Notes: generated from the letters alone by a model not told the origin. Shown: positions 24,316 through 32,081, counted from the first letter of the stretch. The stretch is 44,055 nt of DNA from Gammaproteobacteria bacterium (GCA_027459765.1 DAIDHD010000080.1:1-44055); one strand, 5' to 3'. Program-made: numbers and translations.

Positions 24316-25566
24316 ATGCGGCGACTCAGTCGGATCGGCGCGCGAATAGTAGCGCAAAACGCCGGGCGGGATCCCGCGCGCCTGGCACTCAAGTACGAGC
24401 GCATGCGCGCCGACCCGTTCGCGTTCTTCCGCGGCGCCAATGCGCTGTTTCTCGAGTGTCTGCCGCGGCGGCATGCGCTGTTTCGCGCGCCGTGCACGCT
24501 GGTGTGCGGCGACCTGCACCTGGAGAACTTCGGCGCCTTCAAGGGTGACAACCGCCTGGTCTACTTCGATCTGAACGATTTCGACGAGGCTTGCCTCGCG
24601 CCGTTCAGTGTCGACGTGGTGCGCTTCCTGGCGAGCGTCGAGATCGCCGCGCCGGGACTCGACCTGCCCGCCGCGCGCGCTCGCGCGCTCGGGCGGCTGT
24701 TCGTCGACACTTACGCCGACGCCGTCGCCGACGGTAAGCCGCGCTGGATCGAGCGGTCGCTCGCCGAGGGTGTGTTTCGCGACCTGCTGCGCCGCGCGGC
24801 GCGGCGTCCCCGCCGCGGGCTCCTCGAGCGTTATGCGCCCACGCGCGCCGGCCGCGTCGGCCTGCGCACCGATGGCCGTCACGCCCTGCCGGTGGCGGCG
24901 GCCGAGAGGCGTGAACTCACGCGCTTCGCACGCGACTTCGCGGCGTCGCAGGCGCACCCGAGTTTCTTCCATCTGCGCGACGCGGCAAGACGCATCGCGG
25001 GCAACGGCAGTCTTGGGCTGCCGCGGTACCTGCTGCTCGTGCGTGGCCGCGGCGGCGTGGACGGCCGCTTCCTGCTCGACCTGAAGTTCGCCGCCCCATC
25101 CGCGGTGTCGGCCTGGCTCGGCACCGCCCAGCCGGCGTGGAGCGACGAGGCGGCGCGCGTCGTGGCGGTGCAGCGCATCGCGCAGGCGATATCGCCGGCG
25201 CTGCTGCGCAGTAGCCGATTTCGCGACGCCGGCTACGTGCTCAAGGAACTGCAGCCCAGCGAGGACCGGCTGGATCTCGACGCGTGGCGCGGCCGGCCGA
25301 AGCGCATCGCGCGCGCGCTGCAGGGCATGGCGCGTGTGACGGCCTGGGCCCACCTGCGCGGCTGCGGACGCCACGGCGCCGACGGCGTGGAGACCTTGCA
25401 GGCTTACGTCGCCGGCGCGGCGTGGCGCCGGTCGGCGCTCGCGCTGGCCGGGGCCGCGGCGCGGCGGGTCGAGCGCGCCTGGCAGGCGTTTGCGAAGGAC
25501 TACGACGCCGGGGTCTTGCCCGGCGCGCCCGCGCCCGACCGTTCCGCGGCGGTGCCGGGCTGCTGA
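24316..25566 (+). CDS. DUF2252 family protein
   Basis: A 416-residue protein with a kinase-like/aminoglycoside-phosphotransferase-like signature: VCGDLHLENFGAF (catalytic-loop-like Asp and Asn) and YFDLNDFDEA (metal-binding Asp). These are the hallmarks of DUF2252. The KY-ERM block near the N-terminus and KEL block (YVLKELQPSEDRLDL) are also typical. Substrate and reaction are unknown. The ATG at 24316 lies 35 bases from the divergent DUF4337 start, in a region with TATAAAGGG at 24302-24310. The 3' end overlaps the convergent ilvN by 67 bases. Confidence 0.88.
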   Translation: MRRLSRIGARIVAQNAGRDPARLALKYERMRADPFAFFRGANALFLECLPRRHALFRAPCTLVCGDLHLENFGAFKGDNRLVYFDLNDFDEACLAPFSVDVVRFLASVEIAAPGLDLPAARARALGRLFVDTYADAVADGKPRWIERSLAEGVFRDLLRRAARRPRRGLLERYAPTRAGRVGLRTDGRHALPVAAAERRELTRFARDFAASQAHPSFFHLRDAARRIAGNGSLGLPRYLLLVRGRGGVDGRFLLDLKFAAPSAVSAWLGTAQPAWSDEAARVVAVQRIAQAISPALLRSSRFRDAGYVLKELQPSEDRLDLDAWRGRPKRIARALQGMARVTAWAHLRGCGRHGADGVETLQAYVAGAAWRRSALALAGAAARRVERAWQAFAKDYDAGVLPGAPAPDRSAAVPGC

Positions 25567-26072
25567 CCGGCGGCGCTCGCGGCGCTCGCGGGTGCGGCAC
25601 CGCGCGATATGCCGAGCACGCCGCTGCGCACCACCTCGAGCACGGTCGCGAACGAAGCCACGTTGGCGATGAACTCGCCGATCTCGGCCTCGGTGGTGGT
25701 CAGTTCGATCACGTAGTTTGCCGGCTGGGCCGACAGCACGCGTCCGCCGGCCCGCCGCAGCAGGGCGTTGACCGAGTCGACGTGCTCGTCGGCCACGCGC
25801 AGCTTGATCAGCAACAGCTCGCGCAGCAGCGTGTCACCGAGCGTCATGTCCTCCACCGCCACCACGTCCACCAGCTTGAGAAGCTGCGCGTTGATCTGGG
25901 CGATCACCTCGTCCGATCCCACGGTGACGAGCGTGACGCGCGATACCGTCGGGTCGATGGTCGGCGCGACCGACAGTGACTCGATGTTGTAGCCACGCGT
26001 GGAGATGAGGCCGGCGACGCGGGTGAGGGCGCCGGCTTCGTTCTGCAGCAGCAGGGCGATGACGTGTCGCAT
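25500..26072 (-). CDS. ilvN: Acetolactate synthase small (regulatory) subunit
   Basis: A 190-residue IlvN/IlvH subunit. N-terminal ACT domain MRHVIALLLQNEAGALTRVA and RGYNIESLSVAPT; C-terminal domain LLIKLRVADEHVDSVNALLR. It activates the catalytic subunit and confers feedback inhibition by valine. Residues ~163-190 form an Ala/Gly/Pro-rich tail beyond the usual end of the family; this tail is the part overlapping the DUF2252 gene on the other strand. The start ATG 26072 gives the normal family N-terminus. It points away from ilvB, which is unusual since ilvB-ilvN normally form one operon. Confidence 0.94.
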   Translation of the reverse strand: MRHVIALLLQNEAGALTRVAGLISTRGYNIESLSVAPTIDPTVSRVTLVTVGSDEVIAQINAQLLKLVDVVAVEDMTLGDTLLRELLLIKLRVADEHVDSVNALLRRAGGRVLSAQPANYVIELTTTEAEIGEFIANVASFATVLEVVRSGVLGISRGAAPASAASAAGQQPGTAAERSGAGAPGKTPAS

Positions 26073-26112
26073 GGGTTCGCCGGCAGTTGAGGGACCGTAT
26101 GCGCCAAGGATA

Positions 26113-26128
26113 CGGGAGCGTGCTCCCG
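26113..26128. promoter_or_regulatory. Short hairpin in the ilvN/ilvB divergent gap
   Basis: CGGGAGC-GT-GCTCCCG is a perfect 7-bp inverted repeat with a two-base centre, 41 bases upstream of the ilvN start. It is more likely an operator-type dyad than an RNA hairpin because the loop is too short. Confidence 0.4.
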
Positions 26129-26148
26129 GTGCGCCAGGGCGCGAGCGT

Positions 26149-26215
26149 TTGGCCGGGTCGCGAGAGATTGGCCGGGTCGCGAGAGATTGGGCGAGCCGCG
26201 AGGCTTGGGCGAGCG
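26149..26215. repeat. 19-bp tandem repeats upstream of ilvB
   Basis: TTGGCCGGGTCGCGAGAGA occurs twice exactly (26149-26167, 26168-26186), followed by degraded copies TTGGGCGAGCCGCGAGGC (26187-26204) and TTGGGCGAGCG (26205-26215). The array occupies the promoter-proximal part of the ilvB side of the gap, ending 25 bases before its ATG. Each unit begins with TTGG, so it could place several -35-like hexamers in series. Confidence 0.93.
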
Positions 26216-26240
26216 GGGGAATCGATGCTAGGCTCGGCTG

Positions 26241-28076
26241 ATGAGCCTGTCCGCCGACATCGTCGACCACTCGCCGCACCCGCTCGCCGGGCGCGTCATG
26301 ACGGGCGCCGAGATGGTGGTCCAGGTGCTGGCCGACGAGGGTGTGGACACGATCTTCGGCTACAGCGGCGGCGCGATCCTGCCCATCTACGATGCCGTGT
26401 TCCGCTACAACCAGGAGCACGGCGCGGCCATGCCGCTGATCGTGCCGGCCAACGAGCAGGGCGCGGGTTTCATGGCGGCGGGGTACGCTCGCGCGAGCGG
26501 CCGGGTCGGCGTCGCGATGGTCACCTCGGGTCCGGGCGCCACCAACATGGTGACGCCGGTGCGTGACAGCATGGCCGACTCCGTGCCCATGGTGGTGGTG
26601 TGCGGCCAGGTCCCCACCACCGCCATCGGCACGGACGCGTTCCAGGAGGCGCCGGTACCGAGCATCATGGGTGCCGTCGCCAAGCACGTGTTCCTGGTCA
26701 CCGACGCGGCGAAGCTCGAAGCGACGGTGCGCACCGCCTTCGAGATCGCGCGCACCGGTCGTCCCGGGCCGGTGGTGCTCGACATCCCCAAGGACGTGCA
26801 GAACTGGCGCGGCGTCTTCCAGGGCGCGGGACGTCTGCCGGTGCCCGGCTACCGGCAGCGCATGAACCGCCTCGAGGCGAGTCGCCTTCCGGCCTCGGCC
26901 TGTGAGGCGTTCTTCGCGGCGCTCGGCCGGGCGGAGCGCCCGCTCGTGTACGCCGGCGGCGGCGTCGTCAACGGCGAGGCATCGGCGGCGCTGCGCGAGT
27001 TCGTCGAGACGTTGGGCATTCCCGTGGTCACCACGCTCATGGGCATCGGCGCCGTCGACACCACGCACCCGCTCTCCATGCGCATGCTGGGCATGCACGG
27101 CGCGGCCTTCGCCAACTACGCGGTCGAGGACTGCGATGCGCTGATCGCGATCGGCGCGCGCTTCGACGACCGAGTCGCCGGCACCCCGCAGCGGTTCGCG
27201 CCGCGGGCCCGCTTCCTCGCGCACCTGGACATAGACGCATCGGAGATCCACAAGGTCAAGCGCGTCGATTGGCACCACGTGGGCCTGCTGCCCGTGGCGC
27301 TCGGCACGCTGCTCGCGTATGCGCGCACGCACGGCTTCGCGCGCGACTGGTCGGCGTGGCACGCCCACTGCGCCGAACTTCGCACGCGCCACGCGATGAA
27401 CTACGACCGCGACAGCGCGGCCATCCAGCCCTATTACGTGATCGAGGAGATCAATCGCCTCACGCGAGGCGAGGCGGTCATCGCCACCGGTGTCGGCCAG
27501 CACCAGATGTGGGCCGCCCAGTACTTCGATTTCCGCCAGCCGCGGCTGTGGCTCACGTCGGGCAGCATGGGCACCATGGGGTTCGGGCTGCCGGCGGCGA
27601 TCGGCGCGCAGTTCGCCGCGCGCAAGCGCCTGGTGATCGACGTCGACGGCGATGCCAGCATCCGCATGAACATCGGCGAGATGGAAACCGTGACCACCTA
27701 CAACCTGCCGGTCAAGGTGGTCGTGCTCAACAACTGCGGCGACGGCATGGTCAAGCAGTGGCAGAAGCTCTTTCACAAGGGCCGATTGAGCGCGAGCGAC
27801 AAGAGCCTGCACACCAAGGATTTCGTCAAGGCGGCGCTCGCCGACGGCTTCAAGTACGCGGTGCGCCTCGATCGCAAGGAGGACGTGCCGCGCGTGGTGG
27901 CGGAATTCGTGGGCTTCGACGGTCCCGCCTTCCTCGAGGTCATGATCGACCAGGACGCCGGCGTCTATCCGATGGTGGGCCCCGGCCAGTCCTACCAGGA
28001 GATGATCACCGGCGACTTCATTCCGTCGCGCTCGGCCGTGGACGTGAAGCCGCCCGGCGCCTCGGAGATGTTCTAG
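26241..28076 (+). CDS. ilvB: Acetolactate synthase large (catalytic) subunit
   Basis: A 611-residue ThDP enzyme that condenses pyruvate to acetolactate, or pyruvate with 2-oxobutyrate, in valine/leucine/isoleucine synthesis. The ThDP-activating Glu is E72 (PANEQGAGFMAAGYAR). Most family members read RHEQG here, so the residue before Glu is Asn rather than His, a subfamily feature. The ThDP/Mg motif GDASIRMNIGEMETV...LNN is present, as is the QWQKLFHKGRLSAS loop of true synthases. About 20 residues precede the usual start (MTGAEMVVQVL), and neither start has a good ribosome site. Partner ilvN is divergent across 168 bases. Confidence 0.92.
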   Translation: MSLSADIVDHSPHPLAGRVMTGAEMVVQVLADEGVDTIFGYSGGAILPIYDAVFRYNQEHGAAMPLIVPANEQGAGFMAAGYARASGRVGVAMVTSGPGATNMVTPVRDSMADSVPMVVVCGQVPTTAIGTDAFQEAPVPSIMGAVAKHVFLVTDAAKLEATVRTAFEIARTGRPGPVVLDIPKDVQNWRGVFQGAGRLPVPGYRQRMNRLEASRLPASACEAFFAALGRAERPLVYAGGGVVNGEASAALREFVETLGIPVVTTLMGIGAVDTTHPLSMRMLGMHGAAFANYAVEDCDALIAIGARFDDRVAGTPQRFAPRARFLAHLDIDASEIHKVKRVDWHHVGLLPVALGTLLAYARTHGFARDWSAWHAHCAELRTRHAMNYDRDSAAIQPYYVIEEINRLTRGEAVIATGVGQHQMWAAQYFDFRQPRLWLTSGSMGTMGFGLPAAIGAQFAARKRLVIDVDGDASIRMNIGEMETVTTYNLPVKVVVLNNCGDGMVKQWQKLFHKGRLSASDKSLHTKDFVKAALADGFKYAVRLDRKEDVPRVVAEFVGFDGPAFLEVMIDQDAGVYPMVGPGQSYQEMITGDFIPSRSAVDVKPPGASEMF

Positions 28077-28110
28077 CGAAGCCCCGCGCGGATTGCCTCG
28101 CGCGCGGCGC

Positions 28111-28530
28111 TCACCACACCCCTACGTTGGGCATCGACGTCCACGGTTCCGCCGGCGGCAGCGCCGCCCCGGCCTGCAGGAGTTCGACGGAGATGTCGTC
28201 GGGCGAGCGCACGAAGGCCATGCGACCGTCGCGCGGCGGACGATTGATGGTCACGCCGTGCTCCATGAGCCGCCGACAGGTGGCGTAGATGTCGTCGACC
28301 GCGTAGGCGACGTGGCCGAAGTTGCGCCCGCCGACGTATTTTTCCGGGTCCCAGTTGTAGGTGAGCTCGATCTGCGCCTGCTCGTCGCCGGGCGCCGCCA
28401 GGTAGATCAGCGTGAAGCGTCCTTGGGGGTATTCCTTGCGCGCCACCTCCGCCAGGCCGAGGGCATCGCGGTAGAAATGCAGCGATCGTTCGATGTCCGT
28501 GACCCGGACCATGGTGTGCAGATACTTCAT
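28111..28530 (-). CDS. gloA: Lactoylglutathione lyase (glyoxalase I)
   Basis: A 139-residue single-domain VOC enzyme. All four metal ligands of E. coli GloA are in place: H5, E55 (QIELTYN), H73 (FGHVAYAVDD) and E116 (SVELLQ). It converts the methylglyoxal-glutathione hemithioacetal to S-lactoylglutathione, consistent with the gshA gene in the window. The start MKYLHTMVRV is the family start; GAGAGG lies about 14 bases upstream. It converges with ilvB. Confidence 0.94.
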   Translation of the reverse strand: MKYLHTMVRVTDIERSLHFYRDALGLAEVARKEYPQGRFTLIYLAAPGDEQAQIELTYNWDPEKYVGGRNFGHVAYAVDDIYATCRRLMEHGVTINRPPRDGRMAFVRSPDDISVELLQAGAALPPAEPWTSMPNVGVW

Positions 28531-28648
28531 CGAGGGTGCCTCTCGCGTCGTCGAATTCGTCAGCAGCCCGTCACTTTCGCGCAAGGCGCGTCCCTGATGC
28601 AATCGCTTGCTGCGCTGCAATAGCCGCTGGTGTTGCATCCGAGCATCT

Positions 28649-28664
28649 TGTGACCTTGGTCACG
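28649..28664. promoter_or_regulatory. CRP/FNR-family-like site
   Basis: TGTGA-CCTTGG-TCACG matches the CRP half-site arrangement TGTGA-N6-TCACA with one change. Its core GTGACC-TT-GGTCAC is perfectly palindromic. It lies about 78 bases upstream of the predicted start of the candidate small RNA and about 120 bases upstream of gloA on the other strand. Confidence 0.5.
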
Positions 28665-28699
28665 ATCCTCGACCGAACCCTATTAAGTAACCTTAACTA

Positions 28700-28728
28700 T
28701 TGGATTTCTCGGTCGTTAGTACTATTGT
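28700..28728 (+). promoter_or_regulatory. Sigma70-like promoter of the candidate small RNA
   Basis: TTGGAT (-35, 28700-28705), a 17-base spacer, and TATTGT (-10, 28723-28728) in an unusually AT-rich stretch. It points away from gloA and towards a region with no gene on this strand. Predicted transcription start is near 28735. Confidence 0.5.
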
Positions 28729-28734
28729 TAGCGT

Positions 28735-28912
28735 GTAATGCAACGAAGTCGTCGGCATGTTGTTTTTTTAGCAACTGCCGGGGCACGAACAAGGTCGAAC
28801 GCATAAGTCGCTATTTTTGCGGCGCGTATCTTCCGGCTTCGGACGTGACGGACCTTCAAGGCCGGTCACCTGTTCCCCTCGATAACTCCCCGGCTCGCCG
28901 GGGATTCTTTTG
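28735..28912 (+). ncRNA. Candidate structured small RNA (~178 nt)
   Basis: Between the promoter at 28700-28728 and the terminator at 28887-28912 no reading frame looks like a protein. The segment carries a T7 run at 28763-28769 (possible Hfq-type U-rich site) and three successive hairpins: TCCG-GCTT-CGGA (28832-28843), an interrupted stem bounded by GTGAC/GTCAC (28845-28869), and the terminator stem. It is AT-richer than the coding DNA around it. I compared it by eye with 6S, 4.5S, tmRNA and RNase P RNA and saw no match. An independent small regulatory RNA is the simplest reading; a 3' UTR is excluded because no + strand gene lies closer than ilvB at 28076. Confidence 0.5.
28887..28912 (+). 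terminator. Rho-independent terminator
   Basis: TCCCCGG-CTCG-CCGGGGA stem (28887-28904), then TTCTTTTG. The T-rich tail follows only on the plus strand, so it ends a plus-strand transcript, not cysG. Confidence 0.75.
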
Positions 28913-28955
28913 TTCGTGCTCCGACCGCGAGTTGCTGCGGCGGTCCTTCGCAAGC

Positions 28956-30374
28956 TCAGGCGATCGCCGAGACGTCAGCCGGCGTGTCCGCGCTGAACCA
29001 CTGCAAGGTCGCGTGCAGCGACACCACGTTGCCGACCATCAACAGTGACGGTGACTCGGCTCCGGCTGCGGCGCGCACCGCGGCGCCGAGTTCGGCGAGC
29101 GGCGCCGTGATCACCCGCTGATCGGGGAGGCTCGCGCGCACGATCACCGCGGCCGGCCGATCAGCCGGCGCGCCGTGCTCGAGGAGTCGCCCGACGAGAT
29201 ACTCGAGGCGCGCCAGACCCATGTAGAACACCACGGTGGCGCTCGGCGCGGCGAGAGCGCGCCAATCCGGCTCCTGACCGCGCGGATCGGCGTGACCGGT
29301 GACGAAGGTCACCGAGTGGGCGTGGGCCCGGTGTGTCAGGGGTATGCCGGCGTAGGCCGCGGCGCCGGCGGCGGCGGTGACGCCCGGAATTACCGAAAAA
29401 TCGATGCCGGCGGCCGCGAGCGCCTCCAGTTCCTCGCCGCCGCGGCCAAACACGAACGGATCGCCGCCCTTCAAGCGCACCACGCGCTCGCCGCGGCGCG
29501 CGTGCGCGATCAGCAGCGCATTGATCTCCTCCTGGGTGGTGCCGATACCGCCCGCGCTCTTGCCGACGCACACCTTGGCGGCGTCGCGCCGCGCGTAGTC
29601 GAGCACCGCGTCCGACACCAGCCGGTCGTGCAGGATGACGTCGGCGTCCTGCAGTGCGCGCAGCGCCTTGAGCGTCAGAAGTTCCGGGTCTCCCGGTCCC
29701 GCCCCGACCAGCGTGACTTCGCCCGTCGGTGGCGGCGCGCCCGCCGCACGGCCGAGCGCCTGGCGCGCGAGCCGGTTGGCGCCGCTCGAGTCGCCGGCGA
29801 GAAAGCGCCGTGCCGCCGCGCCGTCGATCAGCGTCTCGAAGAAGCGCCGACGTTCGGCGGTGTCGCGCAGCTGTTCGCGCGCCGATTCGCGCAGGTCGCG
29901 CAGCCAATTGGCGAGCGCGCCCAGCCGCGCCGGCAGCAGGCCTTCCAGGCGCTCGCGCAACCGCCGCGCCAGCACCGGCGAGGTGCCCTCGGTGGAGACC
30001 GCCACCAGTACGGGATCGCGGTCGATGATCGCCGGCACGATGAAGCGAGAGGCGTCGCGGTCGTCGACCACGTTCACCGGGATGCCGCGGGCGTCGGCGA
30101 GCTTCGCCACCCAGCGGTTCAGGGCGCGCCCGTCGGTGGCGACCACGACCAGGCGCGCGCCGTCGAGGTCATTCGGCTCGAATTCCCGCGCCAGCACGGC
30201 GAGCGAGCCGCGCGCCGCGCGCGCCGCGAGCTCGGGGTGGATCTCGGGAGCCACCACCCGCACCGCCGCGCCGGCGCGCTCGAGCAGCGTCACCTTGCGC
30301 AGCGCGACCTCGCCGCCGCCGACCACGAGCACGCGCTGGCCGCGCAGATCGAAGAACGCCGGGAAATAGTTCAT
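28956..30374 (-). CDS. cysG: Siroheme synthase (trifunctional)
   Basis: A 472-residue fusion. Residues 1-~150 are the NAD-dependent precorrin-2 dehydrogenase/sirohydrochlorin ferrochelatase (QRVLVVGGGEVALRKV; STEGTSPVLAR), then a dimerisation region, and from ~215 the uroporphyrinogen-III C-methyltransferase (VTLVGAGPGDPELLTLKA; VVRLKGGDPFVFGRGGEE). Together they turn uroporphyrinogen III into siroheme, the cofactor of sulfite and nitrite reductases. Length equals the E. coli protein. It is divergent from cysB, whose product probably regulates it. Confidence 0.96.
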   Translation of the reverse strand: MNYFPAFFDLRGQRVLVVGGGEVALRKVTLLERAGAAVRVVAPEIHPELAARAARGSLAVLAREFEPNDLDGARLVVVATDGRALNRWVAKLADARGIPVNVVDDRDASRFIVPAIIDRDPVLVAVSTEGTSPVLARRLRERLEGLLPARLGALANWLRDLRESAREQLRDTAERRRFFETLIDGAAARRFLAGDSSGANRLARQALGRAAGAPPPTGEVTLVGAGPGDPELLTLKALRALQDADVILHDRLVSDAVLDYARRDAAKVCVGKSAGGIGTTQEEINALLIAHARRGERVVRLKGGDPFVFGRGGEELEALAAAGIDFSVIPGVTAAAGAAAYAGIPLTHRAHAHSVTFVTGHADPRGQEPDWRALAAPSATVVFYMGLARLEYLVGRLLEHGAPADRPAAVIVRASLPDQRVITAPLAELGAAVRAAAGAESPSLLMVGNVVSLHATLQWFSADTPADVSAIA

Positions 30375-30410
30375 GCGGATCCATGATACGGGCCGCGGCC
30401 CGGGCCGGCA

Positions 30411-30427
30411 TAGAACCCGTTATTCTA
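30411..30427. promoter_or_regulatory. Candidate CysB operator in the cysG/cysB gap
   Basis: TAGAA-CCCGTTA-TTCTA is a perfect inverted repeat with the ~17-base span and AT-rich arms typical of LysR-type binding sites. It sits in the 102-base gap between divergent cysG and cysB, 49 bases before the cysB ATG. Confidence 0.55.
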
Positions 30428-30476
30428 AGGCGATGCCGAAACCGAACCCGCCCGCGCGGCCGCGCAGAGTGCCGCG

Positions 30477-31466
30477 ATGAAGCTGCAGCAGCTGCGCTAT
30501 CTCGTGGCCGTGCACGAGAACGGTCTCAACATCACGGCCGCGGCCCGCCAGCTGCACACCTCGCAGCCGGGCGTCAGCCGGCAGCTGAAGCTCCTGGAGG
30601 ACGAACTCGGCTTCCAGCTGTTCGAACGCAAGGGCCGGGCCCTGACCCGCACCACCGCGGCGGGGGAGGAGATCATCGGCCGCGCCGCCAGCATCCTGCG
30701 GGAAATGCAGAACATCCGCCGCACCTCGGCGGAGCTGCGCAAGGCCGACGGCGGCTCGCTGTCGATCGCCACCACGCATACCCAGGCGCGCTACGTGCTG
30801 CCGCCCGTCATTGGTGAATTCCGGGCCAAGTACCCCAAGGTGCGGCTGCACCTGCACCAGGGCACCTCGGAGCAGATCGCCGACATGGTGGCGCGCGACC
30901 GCGTCGATTTCGCGATCGCGACCGGATCGGCGGAGCTGTTTCCGCAGCTCGTGCGGCTGCCCGTGTACCACTGGCACCGCGCGGTGGTGGTACCGCGGGG
31001 CCATCCGCTCGCCGCGGCCGGCAAGCTCACCCTGAAGAAGCTCGCCGAATACCCGATCGTCACGTACGTCTTCAGCTTCTCGGGCCGCTCCTCGCTGCCG
31101 GCCCTGTTCGAGGCGGCTGGTCTGTCGCTCGACGTCGCCCTCACGGCGCGCGATTCGGACGTGATCAAGACCTACGTGCGCGTCGGTCTCGGGGTCGGCA
31201 TCCTCGCCGGACTCGCGGTCGATCCGGTGGCCGACGCCGATCTCGTCCGGCTCGACGCGCAGCACCTGTTCGAGGGGCACACCACCTGGATCGGTTTCCG
31301 GCGCGGCGCGCTGCTGCGCACCTACATGTACGATTTCATCGAGCGGTTGGCGCCACACCTGCCCCGGCGTCTGGTCCGCGACGCGGAGCGGCTGGACGGC
31401 GAGGAGGAACTGCAGCGACTGTGGAGGAGCCTGGCGGTCCCGAGCCGCGAACGGGCCGCGGGTTGA
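30477..31466 (+). CDS. cysB: LysR-type regulator CysB
   Basis: A 329-residue regulator of sulfur assimilation. The N-terminal winged helix reads MKLQQLRYLVAV, then AAARQLHTSQPGVSRQLKLL, with the CysB/Cbl-specific QPGVSRQ; the ligand domain keeps THTQARYVLP (acetylserine/sulfate pocket) and GLGVGILAGLA. CysB activates cys genes when O-acetylserine/N-acetylserine accumulates and represses its own gene. Cbl is the close alternative; the location beside cysG supports CysB. The dyad at 30411-30427 suits autoregulation. Confidence 0.92.
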   Translation: MKLQQLRYLVAVHENGLNITAAARQLHTSQPGVSRQLKLLEDELGFQLFERKGRALTRTTAAGEEIIGRAASILREMQNIRRTSAELRKADGGSLSIATTHTQARYVLPPVIGEFRAKYPKVRLHLHQGTSEQIADMVARDRVDFAIATGSAELFPQLVRLPVYHWHRAVVVPRGHPLAAAGKLTLKKLAEYPIVTYVFSFSGRSSLPALFEAAGLSLDVALTARDSDVIKTYVRVGLGVGILAGLAVDPVADADLVRLDAQHLFEGHTTWIGFRRGALLRTYMYDFIERLAPHLPRRLVRDAERLDGEEELQRLWRSLAVPSRERAAG

Positions 31467-31565
31467 GGCCGCCCGGACGCCGGTCGTGCCAAAAGCGTGA
31501 TTCGCTCGGCAGAGCGCCGCGGCGTGCGCGGGCAGCATGCGACTTTGCAACCCGGGCCCCGCGCC

Positions 31566-32063
31566 ATGATCCAGGACATGCCTGAAATGGAAGTCGCGCC
31601 CGACACTTACCAGGTGTCGGCGGAACCCGTGCGGCTGGTCGCGCAACTGCACGGCGCGCTCGCGCTCTGTCTGCACGACGAGGGCCGCGGCGTGGGTGGG
31701 CTGCTGCACCTGAAGTTTCGCGACGGCAGCGGGCTGCCGAGCGACGTCACCGACAACACCTTGAGCGCGGTGCTGGTGGTCCTGGACCGCTTCAAGCGCG
31801 CGGTGATCGGCGGCGCGACGCGCCGTGATCGCATCCACGCCCGCATTCTCGCGCACGCCTTGCCGCCCACCGACGTGGCCGAGCCGACCGCCTCGCTCGT
31901 CGACCTGGTGCACGCCGATTTCGCGGATGGGCGCATCGATTGCGGCCGGCGTCTGCTGCGCCGGCCGGAACCGGTGCGGGTGTGCTTCGAACCCTTCGAT
32001 GGTCGGGTCTGGATCAGCGGCCTGTCGGCAACGGTTCCGGCGGCGAAGGTCGCGGGCGGTTGA
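31566..32063 (+). CDS. CheD-like protein lacking the catalytic cysteine
   Basis: About 165 residues. The pattern LVAQLHGALALCLHDEGRGV then GGLLHLKF follows the first part of CheD glutamine deamidases (...LGSCVAVCMRDP...GAMAHVMLP), and a later DFADGRID...CFEPFDGRVWI stretch follows the CheD C-terminal strands. The catalytic Cys of CheD aligns with L32; the His (H48) is kept. So it would be a CheD-fold pseudoenzyme or binding protein. No chemotaxis gene is nearby. This is a by-eye match; an unrelated fold is possible. ATG 31566 is chosen; ATG 31578 is an alternative. Confidence 0.6.
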   Translation: MIQDMPEMEVAPDTYQVSAEPVRLVAQLHGALALCLHDEGRGVGGLLHLKFRDGSGLPSDVTDNTLSAVLVVLDRFKRAVIGGATRRDRIHARILAHALPPTDVAEPTASLVDLVHADFADGRIDCGRRLLRRPEPVRVCFEPFDGRVWISGLSATVPAAKVAGG

Positions 32064-32081
32064 GCGTACGCCCGGCGCCCC

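Larger units (their letters stand above)
28531..28955. other. 425-base gene-free region between gloA and cysG
   Basis: Both flanking genes are on the minus strand, so this gap holds the gloA promoter and the cysG 3' end. Besides the CRP-like site and small-RNA unit it has 7-bp arms GATGCAA/TTGCATC at 28596-28602 and 28633-28639. The 170-codon + strand frame crossing it has no family features and mismatched codon usage. Confidence 0.7.

Noticed and set aside
28640..28912. 6S, 4.5S, tmRNA or RNase P RNA at the small-RNA candidate
   Set aside because: I could not find the long closing stem of 6S RNA, the 4.5S tetraloop, a tmRNA tag frame or RNase P conserved blocks.
28536..29048. 170-codon plus-strand frame in the gloA-cysG gap
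   Set aside because: Crosses the promoter, hairpins and terminator, enters cysG antisense, and shows no protein-like composition.
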